A stretch of DNA of 64,000 bases from Methylotenera sp965234545 (lineage in GTDB: Bacteria; Pseudomonadota; Gammaproteobacteria; Burkholderiales; Methylophilaceae): the NCBI GenBank assembly GCA_965234545.1, contig OZ248348.1, positions 186,001 through 250,000 of the forward strand. Reading direction: 5' to 3'. Made by a program: the position numbers and the translations under genes. Positions 1 through 7,478 of this stretch are shown piece by piece. The notes under the pieces were generated by a model. That model saw only the letters and a list, made by a program, of their open reading frames with translations, was not told the origin of the DNA and did no database searches. The first letter of the stretch is position 1. Every line of letters starts with the position of its first letter.

Positions 1-891
1 ACCGGCTCCTTGTTTGCCGCGGTCGGCACCGCTTTGCCTGAGACCATGGTGCCCTTGTTGGCCTTGTTAGCCGGTACGCAAAATGTCGCGACCAATGAGG
101 AGATAGGCGTGGGCTCTATCTTAGGCGCGCCACTGATGTTGGCTACTTTGTCCTTGTCCTTGATGGCCATTTCGGTTTGGCGTCGTCGCGGCACCAAAGG
201 GCATTTAAGACCGGAGCGCAGTGGTTTAGCCCGTGACCTTAATTTCTTTCTGATTGCTTTTAGTTTTGCTGCCATTGCCATGTACGTGCCGCACACGCTT
301 ACCGTGGTGCGTTATGGCATAGGCGCTTGCATGGTAACCATCTATTTTGTTTACGTGATGATGACGCTTAATGCCTCTAAAGCATTGGTGGCCGATGGGC
401 ATGCCACCGAAGCGGGCGGCCCGATGATGTTATGCCGTTTGGGCTTGCCTAACCACACCGCGGTGATAGCCTTGCAGTTAATTCTGGGCTTGGCTTTATT
501 GATAGTGGGTGCCAAAGGTTTCATCCATGGCGTCGAGGCCGCAGCCGATTTAATTGGCATTTCTGCTTTATTGCTGTCCTTATTGATCATTCCTATTGCC
601 ACGGAATTACCGGAAAAAGTGAACAGCGTTTTGTGGATACGTAAAGGTAAAGACACCTTGGCTTTTGGCAACATCACTGGCGCCATGGTGTTTCAAGGCA
701 CCTTGTTGCCGGCCATTGGTATCATGTTGACGCCTTGGGAGCCGCGTATGGAAGTGGTCTTGGGCATAGGCATGACCTTGTTGGCGGCTCTGTGGATGCG
801 CTATTTAGTTGGCCGTGGCGGCATTTTAGTTTGGCATTTATTGATCAATGGCTTGATGTACATCAGCTACCTGGTTTTGGTCTTAAGCTAA
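1..891 (+). CDS. Sodium/calcium exchanger family membrane protein (5' end outside window)
   Basis: The reading frame is open from base 1, so the N-terminus lies outside the window; the TTG at 10 is not the true start. The visible part begins inside the first alpha repeat of the CaCA cation antiporter family (TALPE motif followed by a conserved GSILGAP). The second alpha repeat is near the middle (IATELPEKVNS, then GNITGAMVFQGT). At least eight hydrophobic segments are present, as expected for an inner-membrane antiporter exchanging Ca2+ or another cation for Na+ or H+. The ion cannot be told from the sequence. The next gene is convergent, and a weak inverted repeat (891-911) lies between them without a T-run. 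Confidence 0.85.
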   Translation, partial: TGSLFAAVGTALPETMVPLLALLAGTQNVATNEEIGVGSILGAPLMLATLSLSLMAISVWRRRGTKGHLRPERSGLARDLNFFLIAFSFAAIAMYVPHTLTVVRYGIGACMVTIYFVYVMMTLNASKALVADGHATEAGGPMMLCRLGLPNHTAVIALQLILGLALLIVGAKGFIHGVEAAADLIGISALLLSLLIIPIATELPEKVNSVLWIRKGKDTLAFGNITGAMVFQGTLLPAIGIMLTPWEPRMEVVLGIGMTLLAALWMRYLVGRGGILVWHLLINGLMYISYLVLVLS

Positions 892-933
892 GCCTAAGTC
901 AGGATTAGGCTGGACCGGCAAACGCAAGGATGC

Positions 934-1176
934 TTACTTTTTAGGCACGTGCGCGGTGCAGCAATAAAAGCGCTGTTTCACTAAAAAAGCTTCGGAACGG
1001 GCAATGTGCACTTGGCAAGTGGCGCATTGCACCATGTCCTCGCTAGCTAAATGCTCAGGCTGTTGTTGTGCGTTATCGGCACTTGTTTTTTCGACTGGGT
1101 TTTTTTTGCCTAAGTAGCGCTTAACAAAATAGACTATCAGCGCGATAAGCAAGATTAAAAATAACAAACGTCCCAT
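934..1176 (-). CDS. PP0621-like small membrane protein with C-terminal cysteine motif
   Basis: An 80-residue protein: one N-terminal membrane helix (MGRLLFLILLIALIVYFVKR), a polar linker, then a short domain with CATC and, near the end, CC-x-A-H, resembling a small zinc ribbon. This is the layout of the uncharacterised PP0621 family of Beta- and Gammaproteobacteria. The frame is open for 30 more codons upstream, but the ATG at 1176 is preceded by a good Shine-Dalgarno (AGGAGAG) and starts with the membrane helix, so I chose it. It is divergent from the RDD gene. Function unknown; family assignment is by pattern memory. Confidence 0.7.
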   Translation of the reverse strand: MGRLLFLILLIALIVYFVKRYLGKKNPVEKTSADNAQQQPEHLASEDMVQCATCQVHIARSEAFLVKQRFYCCTAHVPKK

Positions 1177-1280
1177 GATCCCTCTCCTGTAAAACCGAGT
1201 AGGGATTGTAGCGAATTCCACGCCTAATGGAAAACAAACGGCGCTAGGCTTAGCTAAAATGACCAATAGGAGTAGACGGC

Positions 1281-1712
1281 GTGACTAATCTAAACAACAA
1301 ACCAGCTTGGCTTAGACTAGCCGCTTGCATGGTCTACGATGGCTTAGTGGTGTTGGCCTTGAGTTTTGCCTTGGCCTTGGGCTTTATTTTGTTGTTTGGC
1401 GATGCCAGTCATGGGCTTAAGCGCTATGCCTTGCAGTTGTTTTTATGGCTAGGCGTTGGCCTCTATTTTGTTTGGTGCTGGCGTAAAAGCGGTCAGACCT
1501 TGGCCATGCAAACCTGGCAATTAAAACTGAGCGACGGCCAAGCCAACTTGCTAAACTGGCCACAGGCGTTGATCAGGTATGCCTTGGCCAGTTTAAGCTT
1601 GGGCGCCTTTGGCTTGGGATTTGTCTGGGCCGTGTTCGATCACGATGGCTTGTTTTTGCACGACAGACTGCTCAGTAGCCGCATTACCTTCGTGCCACGA
1701 GCGGCAACATAA
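1281..1712 (+). CDS. RDD family membrane protein
   Basis: A 143-residue protein with four hydrophobic segments and the features of the RDD domain: an Arg-containing N-terminal LRLAACMVYD in the first helix, the GQTLAMQTWQLKL motif after the second pair of helices, and HDGLFLHDRL near the end. RDD proteins are integral membrane proteins of mostly unknown role. The start is GTG at 1281 with an AGGAG seven bases upstream. Its 3' end overlaps the end of convergent lptG by 29 bases, so the two transcripts would be complementary there. Confidence 0.8.
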   Translation: MTNLNNKPAWLRLAACMVYDGLVVLALSFALALGFILLFGDASHGLKRYALQLFLWLGVGLYFVWCWRKSGQTLAMQTWQLKLSDGQANLLNWPQALIRYALASLSLGAFGLGFVWAVFDHDGLFLHDRLLSSRITFVPRAAT

Positions 1713-2754
1713 TCAGCCCAGCCAGCAAGAACAATAAGGTAGGCATTAGGGCGCTCAATAACGGCGGCCAGTCGTTAAGTAAGCCTAAATGGGCGAAAAC
1801 CCGATTTAAAATTTGATACGCCACCCCTAGCATGATGCCGAGTAGGGCTTTGGCACTGACTCCACTTGAGCGCTGTGGCAGCAAAGCAAAAGGCAGGGCT
1901 AGGATGACCATGACTAGGCAGGCTAAGGGGTAAACCATTTTCGCCCATAGCGCCACTTGGTAACGGTTGGTTTTTTGTTTATTGTTGTTTAAATGGTCGA
2001 TGTAAGCGGATAAATTCCATGCCGACATTTTTTCCGGCATCACCAATAATACATTGAGCAAGGCTGGCCGTATCATCGAATACCATTTGGCTTCTGTTAA
2101 GCGTGTAACCGTATTGTGGTCTAGCTTGAATTGTGTTTCCGTGACGTCTTTTAATCGCCAATGGTCTTGTTGGTAATCGGCCGATTTAGCGTCGCGTATC
2201 CTGATTAATCTGGCTTGTTGATCAAATTCGTAGATGTGCACGTCTTGCAAGGTGGTGTCGGCCATCACTTCTTCGACGTTGATAAATTGGCGGTCGTCTT
2301 TTACCCACAGGCCCGATCTGAATTCTTGCGCAACCAGTGCGTGGCTGGCTTGAATACGCAGCCGTTGCGCCATTTTTTCGCTGATGGGGGTGAGCAATTC
2401 ACCCACTGCAAAAGTCAGCAAGGTGAACAGCAGGCCTATGTGCACCAGCATCAGACCTAGCTTAAACACCGATAACCCGCTGACGCGCAACACCAGTAAT
2501 TCGGAGTGGCGTGCGAGCTGACTCAAACTCATCATGCAGCCCACCAATACCGCCACCGGCACCACGTCGTAGACGTGGCCGGGTACGCTTAACAGCACAA
2601 ACAGCAGGATGTTCGCCAGACCATAATGGCCTTTGCCTAAACTGTCCAGCTCTTGAATTAAATCAAAAAATGCAAACATCGCCATCAAAGCCAGCATGAC
2701 CAGCAGCACGTGCTTGGTGATTTCTTTGTACAGGTATTTATGAAATATCGGCAT
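1684..2754 (-). CDS. lptG: LPS export ABC transporter permease LptG
   Basis: Inner-membrane permease of the LptB2FG complex, which extracts lipopolysaccharide from the inner membrane and feeds it to the LptC-LptA bridge. The 356 residues show the YjgP/YjgQ layout: N-terminal membrane helices (from about residue 15), a periplasmic jellyroll domain around 130-265, and three further helices up to the C-terminus. The gene begins three bases after lptF, so the two are co-transcribed. The ATPase gene lptB and lptAC are not in this window. Assignment as LptG rather than LptF rests on gene order and on the N-terminal MPIFHKYLYKEI pattern. Confidence 0.92.
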   Translation of the reverse strand: MPIFHKYLYKEITKHVLLVMLALMAMFAFFDLIQELDSLGKGHYGLANILLFVLLSVPGHVYDVVPVAVLVGCMMSLSQLARHSELLVLRVSGLSVFKLGLMLVHIGLLFTLLTFAVGELLTPISEKMAQRLRIQASHALVAQEFRSGLWVKDDRQFINVEEVMADTTLQDVHIYEFDQQARLIRIRDAKSADYQQDHWRLKDVTETQFKLDHNTVTRLTEAKWYSMIRPALLNVLLVMPEKMSAWNLSAYIDHLNNNKQKTNRYQVALWAKMVYPLACLVMVILALPFALLPQRSSGVSAKALLGIMLGVAYQILNRVFAHLGLLNDWPPLLSALMPTLLFLLAGLIMLPLVARR

Positions 2755-2757
2755 ACT

Positions 2758-3858
2758 TTAGTGGGCCATGGCTTTGCCGAATTTAAGGCCAGGCAAGATG
2801 GCTAGTTGTTGGTTACGCCGGTACAGCATGTAGATTGCCAGGCATGAAAACAGCCCGTGCACGGGCCACAAGCCGACGAGGGGATTGATCTTTCCTTGGC
2901 TGACCCAAGCTTGCAGTATGCTCAGCATATTGTTGTAGAGGATGTAGACGATTAAGGCCAGCGCGAAGTTGGCCGAGCGACCGGCGCGCGGATCAATAGC
3001 GCTTAAGGGGATGGCCAATAAAGCCAGTATCAACGCTGAAATAGGCATGGCCATGCGCCATTGCAATTCAGCCGTATGCGCCGGTTTGTGGGTTTCGATT
3101 AGATCTAAGCTGGGTAGCGAAGGGACGGTGGGCTCGGCCACTTGCACCAGTTCGGCATCCACGTGTATGGCGTATTGTTCAAACTCGGTGGTGGAAAATT
3201 CAGCGCTACCTGGTTTGCCGTAGTAACGTCGCCCGTTTTGCATGATTAAATAATTGTCGCCATTTTTTTCGATCAAGCGATGGCCCTGTGTCGCAACGAT
3301 GAGGCTGATCTTGTCGTCTTGCTTGGTTTGCACAAAAACATTTTTTACTACCTTACCCAGGTCATCAAAGCTTTCGGCAAAAAATACCCGATCGGCGTGA
3401 CTGGATTCCTTAAACACACCGGGGCTGATGCTGCTCAATTCGTCACGACTTTTTAATTGTGAACGGTACTGCTCGACTTTGTTAATGGCCCATGGCGTAA
3501 CAAATAAGCTCAGTAAGGCAATGATGAAGACGAAGGGTAGGCTAAATGCCAGTATCGGACGCACCCATTGTTTAATGCTTAAACCCGCACTAAACCAAAT
3601 GACCATTTCCGAGTCTCTATACCAGCGCGTCAAGGTTAGCAAGACGGCTAAAAACAAACTTAAAGACAGCAGCATGGGTAGAAAGCGAATGAGGTTAAAG
3701 CCCAGCACGGTGCTGATGGCGTCGTTGGGCAGTATGCCTTTGGCGGCCAATTGGATAAGGTAGCCGGCGCGTTGCGCTATCACCACGCCGACCAAAACCA
3801 GCAAAGCGCTGCAGGCGGTGGCGATTAATTCTTTAATAAGTGAGCGCTTAAAGAGCAT
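2758..3858 (-). CDS. lptF: LPS export ABC transporter permease LptF
   Basis: Partner permease of LptG in the LPS extraction complex. The 366-residue protein starts MLFKRSLIKELI, typical of LptF, with N-terminal membrane helices, a periplasmic beta domain (about 125-265) and C-terminal helices that include a conserved segment (ALLAIPLSAIDPRAGRS). It is the first gene of a two-gene operon with lptG and is divergent from pepA; the 105-base spacer must hold both promoters, though I see no convincing -35/-10 pair. The lptF-lptG / pepA divergent layout is common in proteobacteria. Confidence 0.93.
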   Translation of the reverse strand: MLFKRSLIKELIATACSALLVLVGVVIAQRAGYLIQLAAKGILPNDAISTVLGFNLIRFLPMLLSLSLFLAVLLTLTRWYRDSEMVIWFSAGLSIKQWVRPILAFSLPFVFIIALLSLFVTPWAINKVEQYRSQLKSRDELSSISPGVFKESSHADRVFFAESFDDLGKVVKNVFVQTKQDDKISLIVATQGHRLIEKNGDNYLIMQNGRRYYGKPGSAEFSTTEFEQYAIHVDAELVQVAEPTVPSLPSLDLIETHKPAHTAELQWRMAMPISALILALLAIPLSAIDPRAGRSANFALALIVYILYNNMLSILQAWVSQGKINPLVGLWPVHGLFSCLAIYMLYRRNQQLAILPGLKFGKAMAH

Positions 3859-3963
3859 AAGTGAGTGGTCGTTATGATGTATTGCTTGGGCGGTCTATTT
3901 TCAACTAGGAATTGCGTCTAAAAACCGCGATAATTCACTAAACATTTTAATAAGGTTGGCAAC

Positions 3964-5460
3964 ATGGAATTTAGCATAAAAAACGTTAATGCGGCAGCAA
4001 CACAGAGTGATTGTCTGGTCGTGGGTGTCTACGAAGCAAACGTGCTGTCTGAGGCGGCACAAGAAATAGACCGTGCGAGCAAGGGCATGATTAGCAAGTT
4101 GCTTGCAGACGGTGACATGGATGGCAAATTGGAGGCGACCTTGATGTTGCACCACGTGCCTGGCTTGACTAGCCGTCGCTTGCTGTTAGTGGGCTTGGGT
4201 AAAGAAGCAGATTTTACCGAAAAGCAATACGCCAAAGCGGTGAGGGCTTCCATCAAGGCCATGGAAAAAAGTGGGGCCTTGGATGCGATCACCTGCTTAG
4301 CGCAATTGCCTGTTAAGGCCTTAAGCGCCCAACGTAAAGTGGCTTATTTAAGCGAAGCGGCCTTGGATGCCAGCTATAAATTTGCCGCCATCAAAAGAAA
4401 AGAAGAGAAAGCCAGCCCGAAAAAAGGCATCGCTAAGCTGACCATAAACGTAGGCGCGAGCGATGTGCCTGCCGCTGAAACCGGCTTGGCCGATGGCCAA
4501 GCTTTGGCTGCTGGGGTAAGTTTGGCCAAGGATCTTGGTAATTTGCCACCCAATGTCTGCACCCCAAGCTATTTGGCTGAGCAAGCGTTGGCTTTAGGAA
4601 AAACCCACCAATTTAAAGTCGAAGTATTGGAACGCGATGCCTTAAAAAAACTGGGTATGGGCTCATTTTTGGGCGTGGCACAAGGCAGTGAAGAGCCACC
4701 AAAATTCATTATCATGCAACACCTAAAGGGTAAAAAAGAGCAAAAACCGGTGGTGTTGGTGGGCAAGGGCATCACCTTTGATACCGGCGGTATTTCATTA
4801 AAACCAGGTAGCGAAATGGATGAAATGAAATACGATATGTGCGGTGCGGCCAGTGTGTTAGGTACTTTTAAGGCCATCGCAGCTATGAATTTGCCGTTAA
4901 ACGTCATAGGCGTGATACCTACTTGCGAGAATATGCCTGATGGCCGTGCAACTAGACCGGGCGACGTTTTAACCAGCATGTCAGGCTTGACCATAGAGGT
5001 GTTAAACACCGATGCAGAAGGGCGTTTGATTTTATGTGACGCGCTGACCTACGTTGAGCGTTTTGAACCCAGCGCCGTAATCGATGTGGCTACCCTAACC
5101 GGTGCCTGTGTGATCGCCTTAGGTCACCATGCCAGCGGTTTGTTTAGTAATAACGATGCCTTGGCAGCGGAGCTTTTGCAAGCCGGTGAGGTGTCGCTAG
5201 ATAGGGCTTGGCATATGCCGATGTGGGAGGATTACCAGTCTTTATTGGACAGCAATTTTGCCGACATGGCCAACATAGGCGGCCGTGCAGCCGGCATCAT
5301 CACGGCTGCCTGCTTCTTAGCGCGTTTTGCAAAAAAATACGATTGGGCGCATCTGGATGTGGCTGGCACGGCATGGAAATCCGGCAAAGAAAAAGGCGGC
5401 ACGGGCCGCCCTGTGCCTTTGCTGACTGAATTTTTAGTGCAAAGGGCCAATCAAGCTTAA
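3964..5460 (+). CDS. pepA: Leucyl aminopeptidase (cytosol aminopeptidase, M17)
   Basis: Cytoplasmic two-metal aminopeptidase removing N-terminal residues from peptides; in some bacteria it also binds DNA. The 498-residue length is typical. The C-terminal catalytic domain shows the expected residues: K268 and D273 (GKGITFDTGGISLK), D291, and the family signature NTDAEGRL at 348-355, which supplies metal-binding D350 and E352 and R354. The N-terminal part (1-160) is the usual divergent regulatory domain. It is followed after 10 bases by holC, a pairing common in proteobacteria. Confidence 0.96.
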   Translation: MEFSIKNVNAAATQSDCLVVGVYEANVLSEAAQEIDRASKGMISKLLADGDMDGKLEATLMLHHVPGLTSRRLLLVGLGKEADFTEKQYAKAVRASIKAMEKSGALDAITCLAQLPVKALSAQRKVAYLSEAALDASYKFAAIKRKEEKASPKKGIAKLTINVGASDVPAAETGLADGQALAAGVSLAKDLGNLPPNVCTPSYLAEQALALGKTHQFKVEVLERDALKKLGMGSFLGVAQGSEEPPKFIIMQHLKGKKEQKPVVLVGKGITFDTGGISLKPGSEMDEMKYDMCGAASVLGTFKAIAAMNLPLNVIGVIPTCENMPDGRATRPGDVLTSMSGLTIEVLNTDAEGRLILCDALTYVERFEPSAVIDVATLTGACVIALGHHASGLFSNNDALAAELLQAGEVSLDRAWHMPMWEDYQSLLDSNFADMANIGGRAAGIITAACFLARFAKKYDWAHLDVAGTAWKSGKEKGGTGRPVPLLTEFLVQRANQA

Positions 5461-5470
5461 GGTTTAAACC

Positions 5471-5887
5471 ATGACCCGGGTGGAATTCTTTTTTAACGTG
5501 GACGATAAGTTGGCAAAAACCAGCGAGCTGTGCGAAAAAGCACTGGCAAAAGGCCGCGAACTAATGGTGTTTACCCCGGGGGTGGCGATGAACGAGGCCG
5601 TGCAAGCGGCGCTTTGGCAGCATTCGACCACTAGCTTTTTAGCAAGTAGCGATCACGCCGGCCTTATGCCGCATTCACCCATTACGGTTAGCCACGATCA
5701 TGAAGGCCTAAGCAAAGACGACGTGCTGATTAATTTGCATGACCAGCATCCGCCCTTTTTCAGTCGATTCCGTTATTTGGTGGAGTTGGTTGGCTCGAGT
5801 GAAGAGGATAAAGCCGCCGCGCGCTTGAAGTTTCGTTTTTACCGTGACCGTGGCTACGACATCAAATCCACCGATGTGCGCGCCTAG
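5471..5887 (+). CDS. holC: DNA polymerase III chi subunit
   Basis: Chi links the clamp loader of the replicative DNA polymerase to single-strand binding protein. The 138-residue protein has the family's N-terminal VEFFFNVDDK, the central LMVFTPGVAMNEAVQAALW stretch and the VLINLHDQHPPFFSRFRYLVELV segment. It starts 10 bases after pepA and is probably co-transcribed with it. The partner psi subunit (holD) is not visible here. Convergent with the gcvH-like gene; the two stop codons are only 10 bases apart. Confidence 0.9.
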   Translation: MTRVEFFFNVDDKLAKTSELCEKALAKGRELMVFTPGVAMNEAVQAALWQHSTTSFLASSDHAGLMPHSPITVSHDHEGLSKDDVLINLHDQHPPFFSRFRYLVELVGSSEEDKAAARLKFRFYRDRGYDIKSTDVRA

Positions 5888-5896
5888 GGCGCATTC

Positions 5897-6280
5897 TTAT
5901 AGGCTGGCTATTAGCGCTTGGTAAGCCGCCGCATTCATTAAGTTGCTTGTGTCCTGACCCTCAGCCAATTGGTATTTAAATATCCAGGCCTGGTAAGGTT
6001 TGTCGTTAATTAATTCTGGGCTGTTGATCAAGGCCTGGTTGATCTCCGTCACCGTGCCGTCCAGCAAAGCATGCAAATCCGAGCCAGTCTTGACCGATTC
6101 CACTAAGCCGCAAGCCTCATGGGCGGTCAGTTTACTGCCCACTGCCGGGGCTTGAATGAAGACAATGTCACCTAGCAAATCCTGCGCATAATCCGTGATG
6201 CCGGCTTCCCAAAAGCCGTCTGCAGTGGCTTTAGTCCATAAATGTTCGGTGCTGTAAAACAAAAAATCAGGAGTGTGCAT
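5897..6280 (-). CDS. gcvH: Glycine cleavage system H-like lipoyl protein
   Basis: A 127-residue lipoyl-domain protein collinear with GcvH: YSTEHLWTK at the start, GITDYAQDLLGDIVF, and VESVKTGSDLHA with the lipoate-acceptor lysine K64. GcvH carries the aminomethyl group between GcvP, GcvT and Lpd. No gcvT or gcvP is adjacent, so it stands alone between convergent holC and divergent pbpG. The residues after the lipoyl lysine (TGSDLHALL) differ from the common AASDIYAPV, so it may be a specialised H-like protein or a lipoate donor; the residues needed for lipoylation are intact. Confidence 0.82.
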   Translation of the reverse strand: MHTPDFLFYSTEHLWTKATADGFWEAGITDYAQDLLGDIVFIQAPAVGSKLTAHEACGLVESVKTGSDLHALLDGTVTEINQALINSPELINDKPYQAWIFKYQLAEGQDTSNLMNAAAYQALIASL

Positions 6281-6383
6281 GGTCTTTAGTGTGGCTGAGT
6301 ATAGGGTGAAGGATTATTTTAGCCTTAATCCAATTATTCGCATTTAAATTTTTAGAATTTAAATGGCTAAATAGTAAAATATA

Positions 6384-6413
6384 TTGATGACAAAGCTAAA
6401 GTTTTTATATAGT
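6384..6413 (+). promoter_or_regulatory. Possible sigma70 promoter of the PBP7-like gene
   Basis: TTGATG (6384-6389) and TATAGT (6408-6413) are separated by 18 bases in the AT-rich gap upstream of the peptidase gene. Transcription would start near 6420, which fits the ATG at 6460 better than the GTG at 6418. Recognised by eye only. Confidence 0.35.
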
Positions 6414-6459
6414 ATTCGTGTGTAACTGCATGATGGACAACAAACAAATGGGCTTTTAT

Positions 6460-7425
6460 ATGCGTAAATTTATACTTTTCTACATAGCGATCATGCTTAG
6501 TTTTGCGCCTATGTCAGGGTATGCGGAAGGTAAAAAGTCACACAAACACAAAGCCCATATCAGTAAAAAACATAAAGTTTCATCTAAAAGCCGTCACCAC
6601 AGGCTGGCTAGCCGTAAACATAATAACGTCAACGCTAAAGCCTACGATGGCAGCGGGCCACTTCAATTAGCGTCATCCAAAGTACTGGTGATTAACCAGT
6701 TGACCGGCGAAAAGCTGTTTGAAAAAAACACCAATCAACCCACCCCTATCGCTTCCGTCACTAAATTAATGACCGCCATGGTCATGTTGGATGCGCATTT
6801 GCCTATGGACGAGGTATTGGCCATCAGCAATCAAGATGTGGATTACCTTAAAGGCACGCATTCTAGGTTGTCGGTAGGCACGGAACTCACGCGCGCAGAA
6901 TTGTTGCAGCTAGCCTTAATGTCGTCTGAAAACCGCGCGGCTTCTGCATTGGGCAGGAATTACCCGGGCGGCATGAATGCTTTTTTAAGCGCGATGAATC
7001 GCAAAGCGGCTTTATTGGGCATGAACGCCACGCACTTCTATGACCCTACCGGCTTGGATAGTGCCAATGTGTCGACGGCGGAAGATTTAGCTAAAATGGT
7101 CAATGCGGCTTACCACTATCCTGAGATACGCCAAGTGAGCACGGCCGCTTCACAAGAGATTACCTTGCACGGTGGCGCCAATAACTTTGTTAATACCAAT
7201 GCCTTGGTTAGGCGTGGCGATTGGGTGATAGGCTTGTCCAAGACCGGCTTTATTAATGAGGCAGGCCGTTGCTTGGTGATGCAGGCGGAGATTTCTGGCC
7301 AACCGATGATTATCGTGTTGTTAAATTCCGTGGGGAAAATGTCCCGTATAGGCGATGCCAATCGCATTCGTAAATGGATAGAGCACAATGAAATGGCCTC
7401 GTTAGGCAATCGCGTCAACGGCTAA
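6460..7425 (+). CDS. pbpG: D-alanyl-D-alanine endopeptidase (PBP7 type)
   Basis: Periplasmic S11-family serine peptidase acting on peptidoglycan cross-links. From the ATG at 6460 it has 321 residues: a signal peptide (about 1-23, ending GYAEG), a basic His/Lys-rich linker (24-60), then the catalytic domain with all three penicillin-binding motifs: SVTK (S99, K102), SEN (156-158) and KTG (from K261). The frame extends upstream to GTG 6418, but the later ATG begins exactly at the signal peptide. A bidirectional terminator follows, with topA convergent. A role as DD-carboxypeptidase cannot be excluded. Confidence 0.88.
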   Translation: MRKFILFYIAIMLSFAPMSGYAEGKKSHKHKAHISKKHKVSSKSRHHRLASRKHNNVNAKAYDGSGPLQLASSKVLVINQLTGEKLFEKNTNQPTPIASVTKLMTAMVMLDAHLPMDEVLAISNQDVDYLKGTHSRLSVGTELTRAELLQLALMSSENRAASALGRNYPGGMNAFLSAMNRKAALLGMNATHFYDPTGLDSANVSTAEDLAKMVNAAYHYPEIRQVSTAASQEITLHGGANNFVNTNALVRRGDWVIGLSKTGFINEAGRCLVMQAEISGQPMIIVLLNSVGKMSRIGDANRIRKWIEHNEMASLGNRVNG

Positions 7426-7439
7426 CTAAACCGGATGCA

Positions 7440-7467
7440 AAAAAAGCGGCTAATAAGCCGCTTTTTT
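7440..7467. terminator. Bidirectional intrinsic terminator between pbpG and topA
   Basis: AGCGGCT (arm to 7451) pairs with AGCCGCT (from 7456) around a short AATA loop; a run of A precedes it and six T follow. The symmetry suits termination of both convergent genes. Confidence 0.85.
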
Positions 7468-7478
7468 ATGCCTAGCAA

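Noticed and set aside
891..911. Inverted repeat AGCCTAA/TTAGGCT between the exchanger and the PP0621-like gene as a terminator
   Set aside because: Only seven pairs and no T-run on either side; left unannotated.
3859..3963. Promoters in the lptF-pepA divergent gap
   Set aside because: Several AT-rich boxes, but no pair with acceptable sequence and spacing.
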